From NCBI GenBank assembly GCA_964576715.1, contig CAZNWE010000019.1:1-57472 (forward strand): a stretch of 57,472 nt of DNA, written 5' to 3'. The DNA is from SLRI01 sp964576715 (lineage in GTDB: Bacteria > Pseudomonadota > Alphaproteobacteria > Geminicoccales > Geminicoccaceae). Below the pieces are notes generated by a model, which saw only the letters and a list, made by a program, of their open reading frames with translations, did no database searches and was not told the origin of the DNA. Shown in pieces: positions 1 to 8,201 of the stretch (its first letter is position 1; every line of letters starts with the position of its first letter). The translations under genes and the position numbers were made by a program.

Positions 1-923
1 CGCTCGAGCAGGCGCGAGTGGATGAAGAAGATGTCGCCCGGATAGGCCTCGCGGCCCGGTGGCCGGCGGAGCAAGAGCGACAGCTCGCGATAGGCGCGGG
101 CGTGGCGGGTGAGATCGTCATAGACGATCAGGACGTCCCGGCCCTTTTCCATGAAATATTCGGCCATCGAGGTCGCGGCGTAGGGGGCGGCGAACTGCAG
201 GCCCGGCGGGTCCTCGCCGGCGCCGACCACGACGATGCAGCGCTCCAGAGCCTCGTGCTCGTCGAGCGCCGCCACCACCCGGGCGACCGCCGAGCCGCGC
301 TGGCCGATCGCACAGTAAATCCCGATCATCCCGTTGGCGCGCTGGTTGATCAGAGCATCCAAGGCGATCGCGGTCTTGCCGGTTTGCCGGTCGCCGAGGA
401 TCAGCTCGCGCTGGCCGCGGCCGATGGGGATCGCGGCATCGATCGCCTTGATGCCGGTCTGCAGCGGCTCGGCCACCGGGGCGCGGTCGATGATCGGCGG
501 TGCCGGGCGTTCGATCGGCCAGTGCTGCTCGGCCTCGAGCGGCCCGCCATCGTCGAGCGGCCGGCCGAGCGCATCGACGACGCGGCCGAGCAGGGCCTCG
601 CCCACCGGCACGTCGACCACGCGGCGGGTGCGCCTGGCCGCCGCCCCAACCTCCAGGGCGCTATTGTCGCCCAGCAGCACGAGGCCGATGCTGTCGACAT
701 GGAGGTCGAAGGCGATGGCCATCAGGCCGTCGGGCAGGGCGATCAGCTCGTGGTCGGTGACGTCGGTGAAGCCGGTGACCCGGGCGATGCCGCTCGAGAC
801 CTGGACGATCCGGCCGATCTCGCTGGTCCGGAGCCGTGCCGCGTGGCCCTCGAGCGCGCGCTCGACGGCGGCGATCGTCCGCTCGCCCAGGGCATCGAGC
901 AGGGCCGTCGGCGCCTCGTTCAT
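1..923 (-). CDS. atpA: N-type ATPase subunit alpha (partial, 3' end beyond window)
   Basis: Nucleotide-binding alpha subunit of the soluble head of a rotary ATPase. About 307 codons are present and the reading frame leaves the window at base 1, so the C-terminal part and the expected following atpG are missing. The translation begins MNEAPTALLD and has the beta-barrel region at about residues 30-100, then a P-loop GDRQTGKT at residues 177-184, the standard Walker A of F-type alpha subunits. The ATG overlaps the atpF stop as ATGA, so the start is well fixed and the two are translationally coupled. The gene order atpD-C-Q-R-B-E-F-A, with beta first and no separate delta gene, is that of N-ATPase operons and not of the housekeeping atpHAGDC operon. 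Confidence 0.95.
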   Translation of the reverse strand, partial: MNEAPTALLDALGERTIAAVERALEGHAARLRTSEIGRIVQVSSGIARVTGFTDVTDHELIALPDGLMAIAFDLHVDSIGLVLLGDNSALEVGAAARRTRRVVDVPVGEALLGRVVDALGRPLDDGGPLEAEQHWPIERPAPPIIDRAPVAEPLQTGIKAIDAAIPIGRGQRELILGDRQTGKTAIALDALINQRANGMIGIYCAIGQRGSAVARVVAALDEHEALERCIVVVGAGEDPPGLQFAAPYAATSMAEYFMEKGRDVLIVYDDLTRHARAYRELSLLLRRPPGREAYPGDIFFIHSRLLE

Positions 924-1744
924 CGGCCGGCCTCGACCTGCTGCGCCGTTTCGTCCGAGCGGGTATCGTCCTCGTCGAGCTCGACGGTCACACGCGTCAG
1001 CTCCTCGTCGACGGCGCGTTCGAGATCGTCGAGATAATGGCCGATGGTCCAGGCGACCTGCTGGCTGCCGGCGACCAGCGTGATGCCGACATCGAGGCCC
1101 GGGGTCTCGGTGTAGTCGACATGGACCTCACGGCCGAGCCGCTCGTGGACGGCGCGGGTGAGCTGGCGGCGGAGGTCGGCATCGAGCGGAAAGCGGCTTT
1201 CGACCACGACATTGCCGCCATCGGTGCCGGCGGCGGATTTGATCTTCTCGAGCGTCGCCTCGTCGAGCGCGCCGACCTCGCGGATGAAGGATTGCACGAT
1301 CTGCGCCTCGAGCTCGGCATCGGCGAGATCGCCGAGCGCGCGCCTGGCGACCGCGTAGAACGCATCGGCCGAGCGGCGGCGGAGGTCCTGCTCGAAGCTC
1401 CGGCGCTCGGCGCTGAGCTGCTCCAGCCAGCCGCGTTTGCGGGCCTTGACGTCGTCACGCGCCTCGTGCTCGAGGGCCCGGCGCTCCTGGGCGGCGGCCT
1501 CGCGGGCCTCCTCCAAGAGCTCCTTACGCTGCTGCTCGAGCTCTTCCTGCTTCTCGCGATAGGCCCGGGCCTCCTCGTCCGCGGCCTGCCGCTTTGCCTC
1601 GGCCTCGCGCAGGCGGTTGGCGATGCGCTCCTCGCGGCGCTGCATGGCCTTGGTGATCGGGCCGTAGAGGAAGTGCTGCAGCAGCCAGACCAGGACCAGG
1701 AAGTTGACGATCTGTGCCGTGACCGTGAGCCAGTCGATCTGCAT
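920..1744 (-). CDS. atpF: N-type ATPase subunit b with C-terminal delta-like domain
   Basis: Peripheral stalk subunit of 274 residues. It has one N-terminal membrane helix at about 9-30 (VNFLVLVWLLQHFL), a long charged coiled coil at about 35-130, and a C-terminal domain at about 170-245. That domain carries the features of the C-terminal part of F1 delta: a VVVESRFPL strand, a RQLTRAVHERLGREV helix, then an LDVGITLVAGSQQVAW stretch matching the usual GG-xxx-GD-xxx-DGS region. N-ATPase operons lack a delta gene, so I infer this extension does delta's job of tying the stalk to the head. It is about 100 residues longer than an ordinary subunit b. It begins 3 bases after atpE and overlaps atpA. 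Confidence 0.92.
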   Translation of the reverse strand: MQIDWLTVTAQIVNFLVLVWLLQHFLYGPITKAMQRREERIANRLREAEAKRQAADEEARAYREKQEELEQQRKELLEEAREAAAQERRALEHEARDDVKARKRGWLEQLSAERRSFEQDLRRRSADAFYAVARRALGDLADAELEAQIVQSFIREVGALDEATLEKIKSAAGTDGGNVVVESRFPLDADLRRQLTRAVHERLGREVHVDYTETPGLDVGITLVAGSQQVAWTIGHYLDDLERAVDEELTRVTVELDEDDTRSDETAQQVEAGR

Positions 1745-1747
1745 CGC

Positions 1748-2026
1748 TCAGCCGCCGGCTGCCGTCAGGAAATGCTGCCAAAAGGGGTTGGCGAAGAGCA
1801 GGATCATCGAGATGACGAAGCAATAGATGGCGGTCGATTCGATCATCGCGAGGCTGACGAAGAGGGTCCGGGTGATCCGGTTCGCCTCGTCCGGCTGCTG
1901 GGCGATGGCACTCAGCGCCTGGGCCGCCGCCCGGCCTTCGCCGAGGGCAGGACCGATGGCGCCGATGGCGATGGTGATGCCGGCGGTGAAGATCGAGACG
2001 GCGGCGACGAGCGCCAGGCTGTCCAT
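1748..2026 (-). CDS. atpE: N-type ATPase ring subunit c
   Basis: Two-helix ring subunit of 92 residues that binds the coupling ion. The start MDSLALV is preferred because AAGGA lies about 9 bases upstream; a longer reading frame exists but has no ribosome-binding site. Helix 1 has GPALGEG, with Glu30 where the sodium-binding Gln of Ilyobacter subunit c sits. Helix 2 has MIESTAIY, giving Glu63, Ser64, Thr65 and Tyr68 at the ion-binding positions. The EST..Y set is that of sodium-type c subunits, but a second carboxylate at position 30 makes the ion uncertain: some N-ATPases are reported as sodium pumps and the Burkholderia one as proton-specific. Confidence 0.95.
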   Translation of the reverse strand: MDSLALVAAVSIFTAGITIAIGAIGPALGEGRAAAQALSAIAQQPDEANRITRTLFVSLAMIESTAIYCFVISMILLFANPFWQHFLTAAGG

Positions 2027-2039
2027 GGCTCGGGGTCCT

Positions 2040-2741
2040 TCAGGTTGCTGGTTCGTCGGATGCGGCATCGTCGCCGGCGTGGCTGCGGGTGGCCGAGGCG
2101 ATGTAGACCATGGCCAGGACCGCGAAGATGTAGGCCTGGATGACGCCGGTCAGCAGGCCGAGCAGCTGCATCAGCACCGGGAAGAAGAAGGGGGCGACGC
2201 CGATCAGGATGGCGGCGATGACCGTCCCGCTCATCACGTTGCCGTAGAGACGGACGGCGAGGGCCACCGTGCGCGAGATCTCGCCGATGATGTTGAAGGG
2301 CAGCATGAAGACGGTCGGTTGCAGGTATTTGGCAAGATAGGCCCGGGGGCCGCTCTCGACGATGGCGTAGAGCGGGACCGCGACGAAGACGCAGATGGCG
2401 AGTGCCGTCGTGGTCGAGAGCGAGCCCGTGGGCGGCTGGAAGCCCGGCACCACGGCGAGGATGTTCGAGGTCACGATGAAGAGGAAGAGGGTACCGATGA
2501 ACGGCAGATAGCGGCCGGGATCGGCATGCGCCACCTCGCGGATCTGATCACGCAGGCCGAGGACCACGACCTCGAGCAGGTTCTGCAAGCGGGACAGCGC
2601 TTCGTCGTCGGTGAGGCGGCGGGTGATCAGCCAGCTGGTCACCGTCAAGAGCAGCATGACGAGCCAGGTGAACGCGATGGTCGCGTTGATGGCGACGGGC
2701 CCGAGCTCGAGGAGGATGCGCGCGTCCGGGGTGATGTCCAT
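2040..2741 (-). CDS. atpB: N-type ATPase subunit a
   Basis: Membrane stator subunit of 233 residues forming the ion half-channels against the c ring. Several hydrophobic segments are visible. The essential arginine is in AVRLYGNVMSGT, equivalent to the LRLFGN motif of E. coli subunit a. The gene lies 14 bases after atpR and 13 bases before atpE, so it is part of one transcript. The start codon ATG (MDITPD) has only a weak GGAA upstream, suggesting coupling to atpR. The length is typical for N-type subunit a. Confidence 0.95.
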   Translation of the reverse strand: MDITPDARILLELGPVAINATIAFTWLVMLLLTVTSWLITRRLTDDEALSRLQNLLEVVVLGLRDQIREVAHADPGRYLPFIGTLFLFIVTSNILAVVPGFQPPTGSLSTTTALAICVFVAVPLYAIVESGPRAYLAKYLQPTVFMLPFNIIGEISRTVALAVRLYGNVMSGTVIAAILIGVAPFFFPVLMQLLGLLTGVIQAYIFAVLAMVYIASATRSHAGDDAASDEPAT

Positions 2742-2755
2742 GGCGTGGGTTCCGG

Positions 2756-3058
2756 TCAGCCGCGCGCCGGCTCGGCAACCGGTGCCGGGCGGCCGATCAC
2801 GCGGGTGACGATGATGCGCAGGGCGAGAAAACCGGCGAGGGCCGCGATGAGCTTCAGCGGGTCGCCCTCGGTGAGCAGCCAGAAGGCGGCGAGCAAGAGC
2901 GCGAGGCGGACGGCCATGCCCGAGAGCAGGGTCAAGACGGGCCTTTGCGCCCCCTCGAGCCGGCTGACGGCGAGCCAGAGAAGCGCCAGGTAGCCTGCCC
3001 CGGCAACGGCACCCAAGGCGAAGGCCAGGGCCAGGGCCCGGGGGTCGAGATCAATCAT
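2756..3058 (-). CDS. atpR: N-type ATPase accessory membrane protein AtpR
   Basis: Small membrane protein of 100 residues with three hydrophobic segments (about 8-32, 40-62 and 68-88). The start MIDLDPRAL is chosen because its ATG overlaps the end of atpQ by 8 bases; the same frame continues upstream but that stretch is antisense-like low-complexity sequence. AtpR is found only in N-ATPase operons and is thought to help assembly or ring formation with AtpQ. It has conserved arginines inside hydrophobic stretches (for example MAVRLALLL), a feature noted in the family. The identification rests on size, topology and position rather than on a strong motif. Confidence 0.88.
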   Translation of the reverse strand: MIDLDPRALALAFALGAVAGAGYLALLWLAVSRLEGAQRPVLTLLSGMAVRLALLLAAFWLLTEGDPLKLIAALAGFLALRIIVTRVIGRPAPVAEPARG

Positions 3059-3395
3059 GCCGGCTCTCCCGTTGGATCCAGTACCAGGCATTGAGGCAGC
3101 CGAGGGCCGCACCGATGAAGAGGAAGGTGAGCGTCCAGGAGATCTGGCCGGTGACACGATCATCGAGCCAGAGGCCGAGGGCGATACCGGCCAGGGTCGG
3201 GACGGCGACGGCCCAGCCGACCAGGCCGAACATGCCGAGCCCGAACCAGACGCCGCGATCGCCCTGGCGGCGCGCCTCGAGCTTGCGCTCGGCGCGACGG
3301 CCGATGGCTTCGCCGACTTTTCGCTCATGCGCAGCGGTATTGCGATGGCGCTCGGCACTGCCGGTTTGCCGGTCATCGGGTGGTGGTGTGGCCAT
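3051..3395 (-). CDS. atpQ: N-type ATPase accessory protein AtpQ (AtpI-like)
   Basis: Protein of 114 residues with a charged N-terminus of about 48 residues rich in Arg, Glu and Lys, followed by two membrane helices at about 50-76 and 86-107. This is the AtpI/ATP synthase protein I topology and AtpQ is the N-ATPase member of that group. The start MATPPPDD overlaps the atpC stop as ATGA, and its own end overlaps the atpR start, so it sits in a tightly coupled string. The presumed role is ring assembly; nothing in the sequence proves it. Confidence 0.88.
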   Translation of the reverse strand: MATPPPDDRQTGSAERHRNTAAHERKVGEAIGRRAERKLEARRQGDRGVWFGLGMFGLVGWAVAVPTLAGIALGLWLDDRVTGQISWTLTFLFIGAALGCLNAWYWIQRESRHD

Positions 3396-3784
3396 CAGCG
3401 CAGCTCCCGGAGCTCGGTGAAGCGCCTGACGACGCCGACCTCGAGCCGGGCGAGCGCACTGCGGGCCAGCTTCTCGCTCTCGTCGAGCTCGATGTAGCGC
3501 TCGCGGACGGTCTCGCGCAGCGAGGCGAGGTCGGTGCCGGAAACCGCGTTCCGCGCCGAAACGAGCACGTCGCCGGCGCACTTGACGAGGATCGCCTCGT
3601 CGATGCCGACATAGTGCGCCTCGCCCGCCTCGTCCTCGTAGAGCAGGATGCCGGGCGGCAGGGCGGTCGCCATGTCGATGTGCCGGGGCAGGAGGCCGAA
3701 GCTGCCGTCCTCGGCATCGGCGACGAGCCGCTTGATGGGTTCGTCGATCAGCACCCGGGTCGGCAGGAGGAGCCTGAGGCGCAT
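3395..3784 (-). CDS. atpC: N-type ATPase subunit epsilon
   Basis: Central-stalk epsilon subunit of 129 residues. It has the beta-sandwich signature near the N-terminus (a DGSFGLLPRHIDMATALPPGI-type loop at about residues 26-46, like the GxxGILPGHxPLLTxLxPG region of classic epsilon) and a C-terminal helical hairpin rich in Glu and Arg. It overlaps atpD by one base and atpQ by one base. Placement directly after atpD is the same as in all rotary ATPase operons; following it with atpQ is specific to the N-type. Confidence 0.93.
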   Translation of the reverse strand: MRLRLLLPTRVLIDEPIKRLVADAEDGSFGLLPRHIDMATALPPGILLYEDEAGEAHYVGIDEAILVKCAGDVLVSARNAVSGTDLASLRETVRERYIELDESEKLARSALARLEVGVVRRFTELRELR

Positions 3785-5187
3785 CAGGCTGCCTCGCCTT
3801 CTTGCGCGTCGAGGTCGTCGAGGCCGCCGATCATGTAGAACGCGCGTTCGGGCAGATCGGCTAAGTCGTCCTTCAGGATGCGCTCGCAGCCGTCGAGGGT
3901 GGTCTCGAGATCGACGAGCCGGCCGGATTTGCCGGTGAAGGCTTCCGTGGTGAAGAAGGGCTGGGTCAAGAAGCGCTCGAGCCGGCGGGCGCGACCGACG
4001 GTCTTCCGGTCCTTCTCGGAGAGTTCCTCGAGGCCGAGCATGGCGATGATATCCTTGAGCTCCTCGTACTCGGCCAACGTCTCGCGGACGCTGGCCGCGA
4101 TCTGGTAGTGGCGGCGGCCGACGACACCCGGGGTCAGCATCTTGGCGGTCGACTGGAGGGGGTCGATGGCCGGGTAGAGGCCCTGGCTCGCCCGCTTGCG
4201 CGAGAGCACGATCGAGGCCGAGAGATGGGCGAAGATGTGGGTGGCGGCCGGATCGGTGAAGTCGTCGGCCGGCACGTAGACCGCCTGGATCGAGGTGATC
4301 GAGCCGGACGCCGTGCTGGCGATGCGCTCCTCGAGGGCAGCGAGTTCGGTGCCGAGCGTCGGCTGGTAGCCGACCCGGGACGGGATGCGGCCGAGCAGGC
4401 CCGAGACTTCGGCGCCCGCCTGGACGAAGCGAAAGACGTTGTCGATCAGGAGCAGCACGTCCTGCCTGGCGTCGTCGCGGAAGTATTCGGCGATGGTCAT
4501 CGCACTGTGGCCGACGCGAAAGCGGACGGCCGGCGATTCGTTCATCTGGCCGAACATGAGGACGGTCTGGTCGAGGACACCGGTGTCCTGCATCTCGCGG
4601 TAGAGGTCCAGGGCCTCGCGGCAGCGCTCGCCGATGCCGCAGAACAGGCTCACCCCCTCGTATTTGCCGACCATGTTGTGAATCATCTCGGTGATCAGCA
4701 CGGTCTTGCCGACACCGGCCCCGCCGAACAGGCCGGCCTTGCCGCCGCGCTCGAGCGGGCAGAGCAGGTCGATCGCCTTGATGCCCGTCGCGAAGATCTC
4801 GGATTTGACGACCCGCCGCGCCAGCGGCACCGGCCGCTTGTGGATCGAGCGCCGGGTGGTGGTCTCGGGCGGCGGCTTGCCGTCGATCGGTTCGCCGAAG
4901 ATGTTGAGCATCCGGCCGAGCAGCGCCTTGCCGACCGGCACCTCGATCGGCCCGCCGGTGTCGACGACGCGCATGCCGAGTGCGAGCTTGTGCTCGGCGT
5001 TGAGCGCCAGGCCGCGGACGGTGTGGCGGTCGAGCAGGCTCGCGACCTCGATCACGATCTCGTCCTCGGGGCCGCAGAGCAGCCGGTGGTTGATCTGCGG
5101 CAGGCCGGCCGCGAAGCGGATCGCGACCACAGCGCCCTGGATCGCGACAATCCGGCCCTCGCGCTGGTCGCTGCCGCCTTTCGCCAT
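3784..5187 (-). CDS. atpD: N-type ATPase subunit beta
   Basis: Catalytic beta subunit of 467 residues, first gene of the N-ATPase operon. The P-loop GGAGVGKT is at residues 155-162 and the catalytic glutamate is in GERCREALDLY, where housekeeping beta subunits usually have GERTREGNDLY. The DELSEED-type lever is EELSEKDR near residue 405. An ATG at 5187 is preferred over the GTG at 5190 because GGGAGGAC gives proper spacing to the ATG. The leader contains an FNR-type promoter (see 5231-5271). The P-type ATPase ends 100 bases upstream on the same strand. Confidence 0.96.
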   Translation of the reverse strand: MAKGGSDQREGRIVAIQGAVVAIRFAAGLPQINHRLLCGPEDEIVIEVASLLDRHTVRGLALNAEHKLALGMRVVDTGGPIEVPVGKALLGRMLNIFGEPIDGKPPPETTTRRSIHKRPVPLARRVVKSEIFATGIKAIDLLCPLERGGKAGLFGGAGVGKTVLITEMIHNMVGKYEGVSLFCGIGERCREALDLYREMQDTGVLDQTVLMFGQMNESPAVRFRVGHSAMTIAEYFRDDARQDVLLLIDNVFRFVQAGAEVSGLLGRIPSRVGYQPTLGTELAALEERIASTASGSITSIQAVYVPADDFTDPAATHIFAHLSASIVLSRKRASQGLYPAIDPLQSTAKMLTPGVVGRRHYQIAASVRETLAEYEELKDIIAMLGLEELSEKDRKTVGRARRLERFLTQPFFTTEAFTGKSGRLVDLETTLDGCERILKDDLADLPERAFYMIGGLDDLDAQEGEAA

Positions 5188-5230
5188 CACGTCCTCCCGA
5201 GCCCGATCACAGCTGCCCGCCGAGCGCCAC

Positions 5231-5271
5231 TCTTAACCGGTCACCCGTCCACGCCCGTTGATGTCGATCAA
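5231..5271 (-). promoter_or_regulatory. Predicted FNR/FixK-type class II promoter of the N-ATPase operon
   Basis: At 5258-5271 the sequence is TTGATGTCGATCAA, a perfect match to the FNR/ANR/FixK consensus TTGAT-N4-ATCAA. Read on the minus strand, TTAAGA at 5236-5231 can serve as a -10 element. That predicts transcription from about 5224, placing the box centre at about -41, the normal position for class II activation. The atpD start codon follows about 37 bases later, leaving room for its GGGAGG site. No good -35 hexamer is present, as expected for an activator-dependent promoter. Confidence 0.72.
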
Positions 5272-5287
5272 CCTTCGGGCCGGTCCA

Positions 5288-7999
5288 TCAGGTCCGGTCG
5301 ATGAGGCCGGACCACCGCCCTGGCACGGCGTCGCGCACGACCCGCAGCTTGGCGAGCTGGCCGATCACGAGGGGTGCGGTGCTGCCGATGGCAATGAGCA
5401 GCCAGCCTTGGGCGCCGGGATCGACGGTTCTCAGCACATCCTTGAGGATCGGGACGTAGAGCGCTGCGCCGACCAGAACAACGCCGATGGCGATGGCGAT
5501 CCACACGAAGGGATTGGTGGTGACGGTGTTGCGCAGCGGGTGGCTGTCGGCGTCGCGCATGTTGAAGACGTGCCAGAGCCGGGCCAGCGCGAAGCTGGTG
5601 AAGGAAATGGTCACCGCCCGCTCCTGGCTCATCTCGAGGACGATCAGACAATAGGCGAAGACCGCCAGCACCGAGCCCGCGATCAACAGGCCGTAGCCGC
5701 CGATGATCGCCCAGTGGCGGCGGGTGAGGATCGGCTCCCTGGGGTCGCGGGCGGGCTGGTCGAGGGTGTTCTCGCCGCGGCCGACGCCCAAGGCCAGGGC
5801 CGGGAACACGTCGGTGATGATGTTGATGTAGAGGATCTGCAGCGGCAGGAGCGGCAGGGGTGCGGCGAGCAGGGCCACGAGCCCGACCGCGAAGATCTCG
5901 CCGGTATTGCCCGAGAGCATGTAGATGATGAAGCGGCGGATATTGTTGAAGATGACCCGGCCCTGGGCCACCGCCATGACGATCGTGGCGAAGCTGTCGT
6001 CGCGCAGCACCATGTGCGCCGCCTCGCGCGCCACCTGGGTGCCGCGCTTGCCCATGGCGATGCCGATGTCGGCTTTTTTCAGCGCCGGGGCGTCGTTGAT
6101 GCCGTCGCCGGTCATCGCCACCCGCGAGCCGTTGTCCTGGTGGATCTGGATGAGGTCGAGCTTCTGGGCCGGGTCGACCCGGGCGAAGATCCGGGCCTCG
6201 AGCACGCGGCGGCGCTCCTCGTCGCTCATCTCGCCCGCGTGCTTCAGCGCCGAGCCCTGGATCACCTCGACCTCGACGTCCCGGTCGACGAGGCCGACAG
6301 CACGAGCGATGGCCAGCGCCGTCGCGGGCTGATCTCCGGTGATCATCACGACCTGAATACCGGCGTCGCGGCAGGCGCGGATCGCGGGCTCGACGTCGTC
6401 GCGCGGCGGGTCGTAGAGGCCGACGAGACCGATCAGCGTCAGCTTCTCGTAAGGCTCGGCGGCCTCGTCCGAAACGGTCTTCTGCGCCAGGGCGAGGGCG
6501 CGAAAGCCGTCCTGGGCCAGCACCTCGTTGCGCTGCTGCCAGGTCTCGCGGCCAGCCTCGTCGAGCGGCTGCTCGCCGGCCTCGGTCATGACCGCGGTTG
6601 CGACCTCCAGCACCGCCTCGGGCGCCCCCTTGACCGCGACCCGGATGCCGTCCCCGGCCCGGTGGAACGTCGCCATCATCATCCGGTCGGGGTCGAAATC
6701 GTCGCGCCGGAGCTCCGGTTGGTCCTCGAGCAGGGCGTCCCGCTCGATCCCGGCGATGGCGGCACCGGCGAGGAGTGCGATTTCGGTCGGATCGCCGTCG
6801 CCGCGGTGGTCACCCTCGGCATCCTCCGCGGACACGAGGGAGGCCGCGTTGCAGAGGGTGGCGACCTCGAGGGCCGCCCGCAGGCCGGCATGCTCGTGCG
6901 CGTCGATGGGCGCATCATCCTGCCGAAAGCCCGCCTTCTCCCCGCGCTCGAGCGCCACCGCCCCGTCGGCCAGGACGAGGCGGCTCAGCGTCATCCGGTT
7001 CTCGGTGAGCGTGCCGGTCTTGTCCGAGCAGATCACGTTGGTGCCGCCCAACGTCTCGACCGCCGAGAGCTTCTCGATCAGCGCGTTGCGTTGGGCGAGC
7101 CGCCACATGCCGCGGGCCAGCGCAATGCTGGCGACGATCGGCAGGCCCTCGGGCACGGCGGCAACGACCAGCGCAATGCCGGTCTCCACCATGAGGACGA
7201 GGTCGCGGCCGGCGACGATGCCGATCCCGGCGATGACCGCCGAGACGACCAGGATGACGAGGAGCAGGCGGCGGGCGAGCTGGTCGAGGCGCTTCTCCAG
7301 CGGGGTGGTCGCCGCCTCCGCCTCTTGGGCGAGTTCGGCGATCTGGCCGAGCTCGGTGCGGCGGCCGGTGGCAGTGACCACGCCCATGCCGCTGCCCTGG
7401 GTCGCAAAGCAGCCCTTGAAGGCCATGTTGCGCCGCTCGGCGAGTGGCGGCTCGCCGTCGAGGGCGTCGCTGGTCTTGTCGACCGGCACCGATTCGCCGG
7501 TGAGCTGGGACTCGTCCATCCGCAGCTTCTCGGCCGCGACGAGGCGGAGGTCGGCCGGCACGACGTCGCCGGCTTCGAGCGGCACGATGTCGCCAGGCAC
7601 CAGTTCGTCGGCCGGCACTGTCCGGGTCTCGCCGTCGCGGATGACGCGTGCCTCGAGCTGCTCGAGGCGGCGCAGGGCTTCCATCGAGCGCACCGCCCGC
7701 CATTCGGTGACGAAGCCGATGGCGGCGTTGATCAGGATGGCGACGACGATCGCCGCCCCCTGCACCGGCTCGCTGACGAGAAAGGAGGCCGTGGCGGCGG
7801 CCGCGAGGAGAAGGAAGATCAGGCTCTTGAACTGGTCGAGCAGGATGACGGCGGCGTTCTTCGTGCCACGGCTCTCCAACCGATTGGGCCCGTGCTCGGC
7901 CCGGCGCTCGGCAGCTTCTCCCGCCTCGAGACCGACCTCGGGATCCACACCGAGTTCACGCAGCACCTCGGCGGCTGGTCGCGCATAAGCTTCGGCCAT
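5288..7999 (-). CDS. P2-type cation-transporting ATPase
   Basis: Membrane pump of 903 residues in the SERCA/PMR1-like P2 group, moving a cation (Ca2+ most likely, otherwise Mn2+ or Na+) out of the cytoplasm. Motifs in order: TGES at 167-170, VPEGLP in helix 4 at 282-287, the phosphorylated Asp326 in DKTGT, MITGDQP, and TGDGINDAPALK. Helix 5 has SGNTGE and helix 6 has NIITDVFP, matching the Asn/Glu and Asn/Thr/Asp ligands of Ca2+ pumps. The ATG at 7999 has GGAGGG seven bases upstream. A TTG 15 bases earlier is less likely. It is followed on the same strand by the N-ATPase operon, so a shared role in ion homeostasis is possible. The transported ion cannot be proved from sequence. Confidence 0.9.
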   Translation of the reverse strand: MAEAYARPAAEVLRELGVDPEVGLEAGEAAERRAEHGPNRLESRGTKNAAVILLDQFKSLIFLLLAAAATASFLVSEPVQGAAIVVAILINAAIGFVTEWRAVRSMEALRRLEQLEARVIRDGETRTVPADELVPGDIVPLEAGDVVPADLRLVAAEKLRMDESQLTGESVPVDKTSDALDGEPPLAERRNMAFKGCFATQGSGMGVVTATGRRTELGQIAELAQEAEAATTPLEKRLDQLARRLLLVILVVSAVIAGIGIVAGRDLVLMVETGIALVVAAVPEGLPIVASIALARGMWRLAQRNALIEKLSAVETLGGTNVICSDKTGTLTENRMTLSRLVLADGAVALERGEKAGFRQDDAPIDAHEHAGLRAALEVATLCNAASLVSAEDAEGDHRGDGDPTEIALLAGAAIAGIERDALLEDQPELRRDDFDPDRMMMATFHRAGDGIRVAVKGAPEAVLEVATAVMTEAGEQPLDEAGRETWQQRNEVLAQDGFRALALAQKTVSDEAAEPYEKLTLIGLVGLYDPPRDDVEPAIRACRDAGIQVVMITGDQPATALAIARAVGLVDRDVEVEVIQGSALKHAGEMSDEERRRVLEARIFARVDPAQKLDLIQIHQDNGSRVAMTGDGINDAPALKKADIGIAMGKRGTQVAREAAHMVLRDDSFATIVMAVAQGRVIFNNIRRFIIYMLSGNTGEIFAVGLVALLAAPLPLLPLQILYINIITDVFPALALGVGRGENTLDQPARDPREPILTRRHWAIIGGYGLLIAGSVLAVFAYCLIVLEMSQERAVTISFTSFALARLWHVFNMRDADSHPLRNTVTTNPFVWIAIAIGVVLVGAALYVPILKDVLRTVDPGAQGWLLIAIGSTAPLVIGQLAKLRVVRDAVPGRWSGLIDRT

Positions 8000-8124
8000 C
8001 CGTTTGCCCTCCAACCCGCTCGTTCCAGCAAACCGAAATCCCGAGGGTTGCGGAAAAACGGTGCCCCCGCCCCTTGGTTCCGTCCTTGCCCAGGCCGGCT
8101 GCGGAAACGGTCCCGATGGCTGCG

Positions 8125-8169
8125 ATGCGGCAGAAATGGCCGGCGGCTCGCCGGTGACTTCTGCCGCAT
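8125..8169. other. Long two-tier perfect inverted repeat between genes
   Basis: Outer arms ATGCGGCAGAA (8125-8135) and TTCTGCCGCAT (8159-8169) pair over 11 bases. Inside them CCGGCG (8140-8145) and CGCCGG (8149-8154) pair over 6 bases around a GCT loop, with symmetric 4-base internal bulges. It lies between the end of the Gfo/Idh gene and the start of the P-type ATPase, both leftward. No T-tract follows in either direction, so it is an atypical terminator, an mRNA-processing hairpin or a protein-binding site. Confidence 0.6.
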
Positions 8170-8201
8170 GGCCTTGCGACGGGGCCTTGTTCAGCAGTCT
8201 G

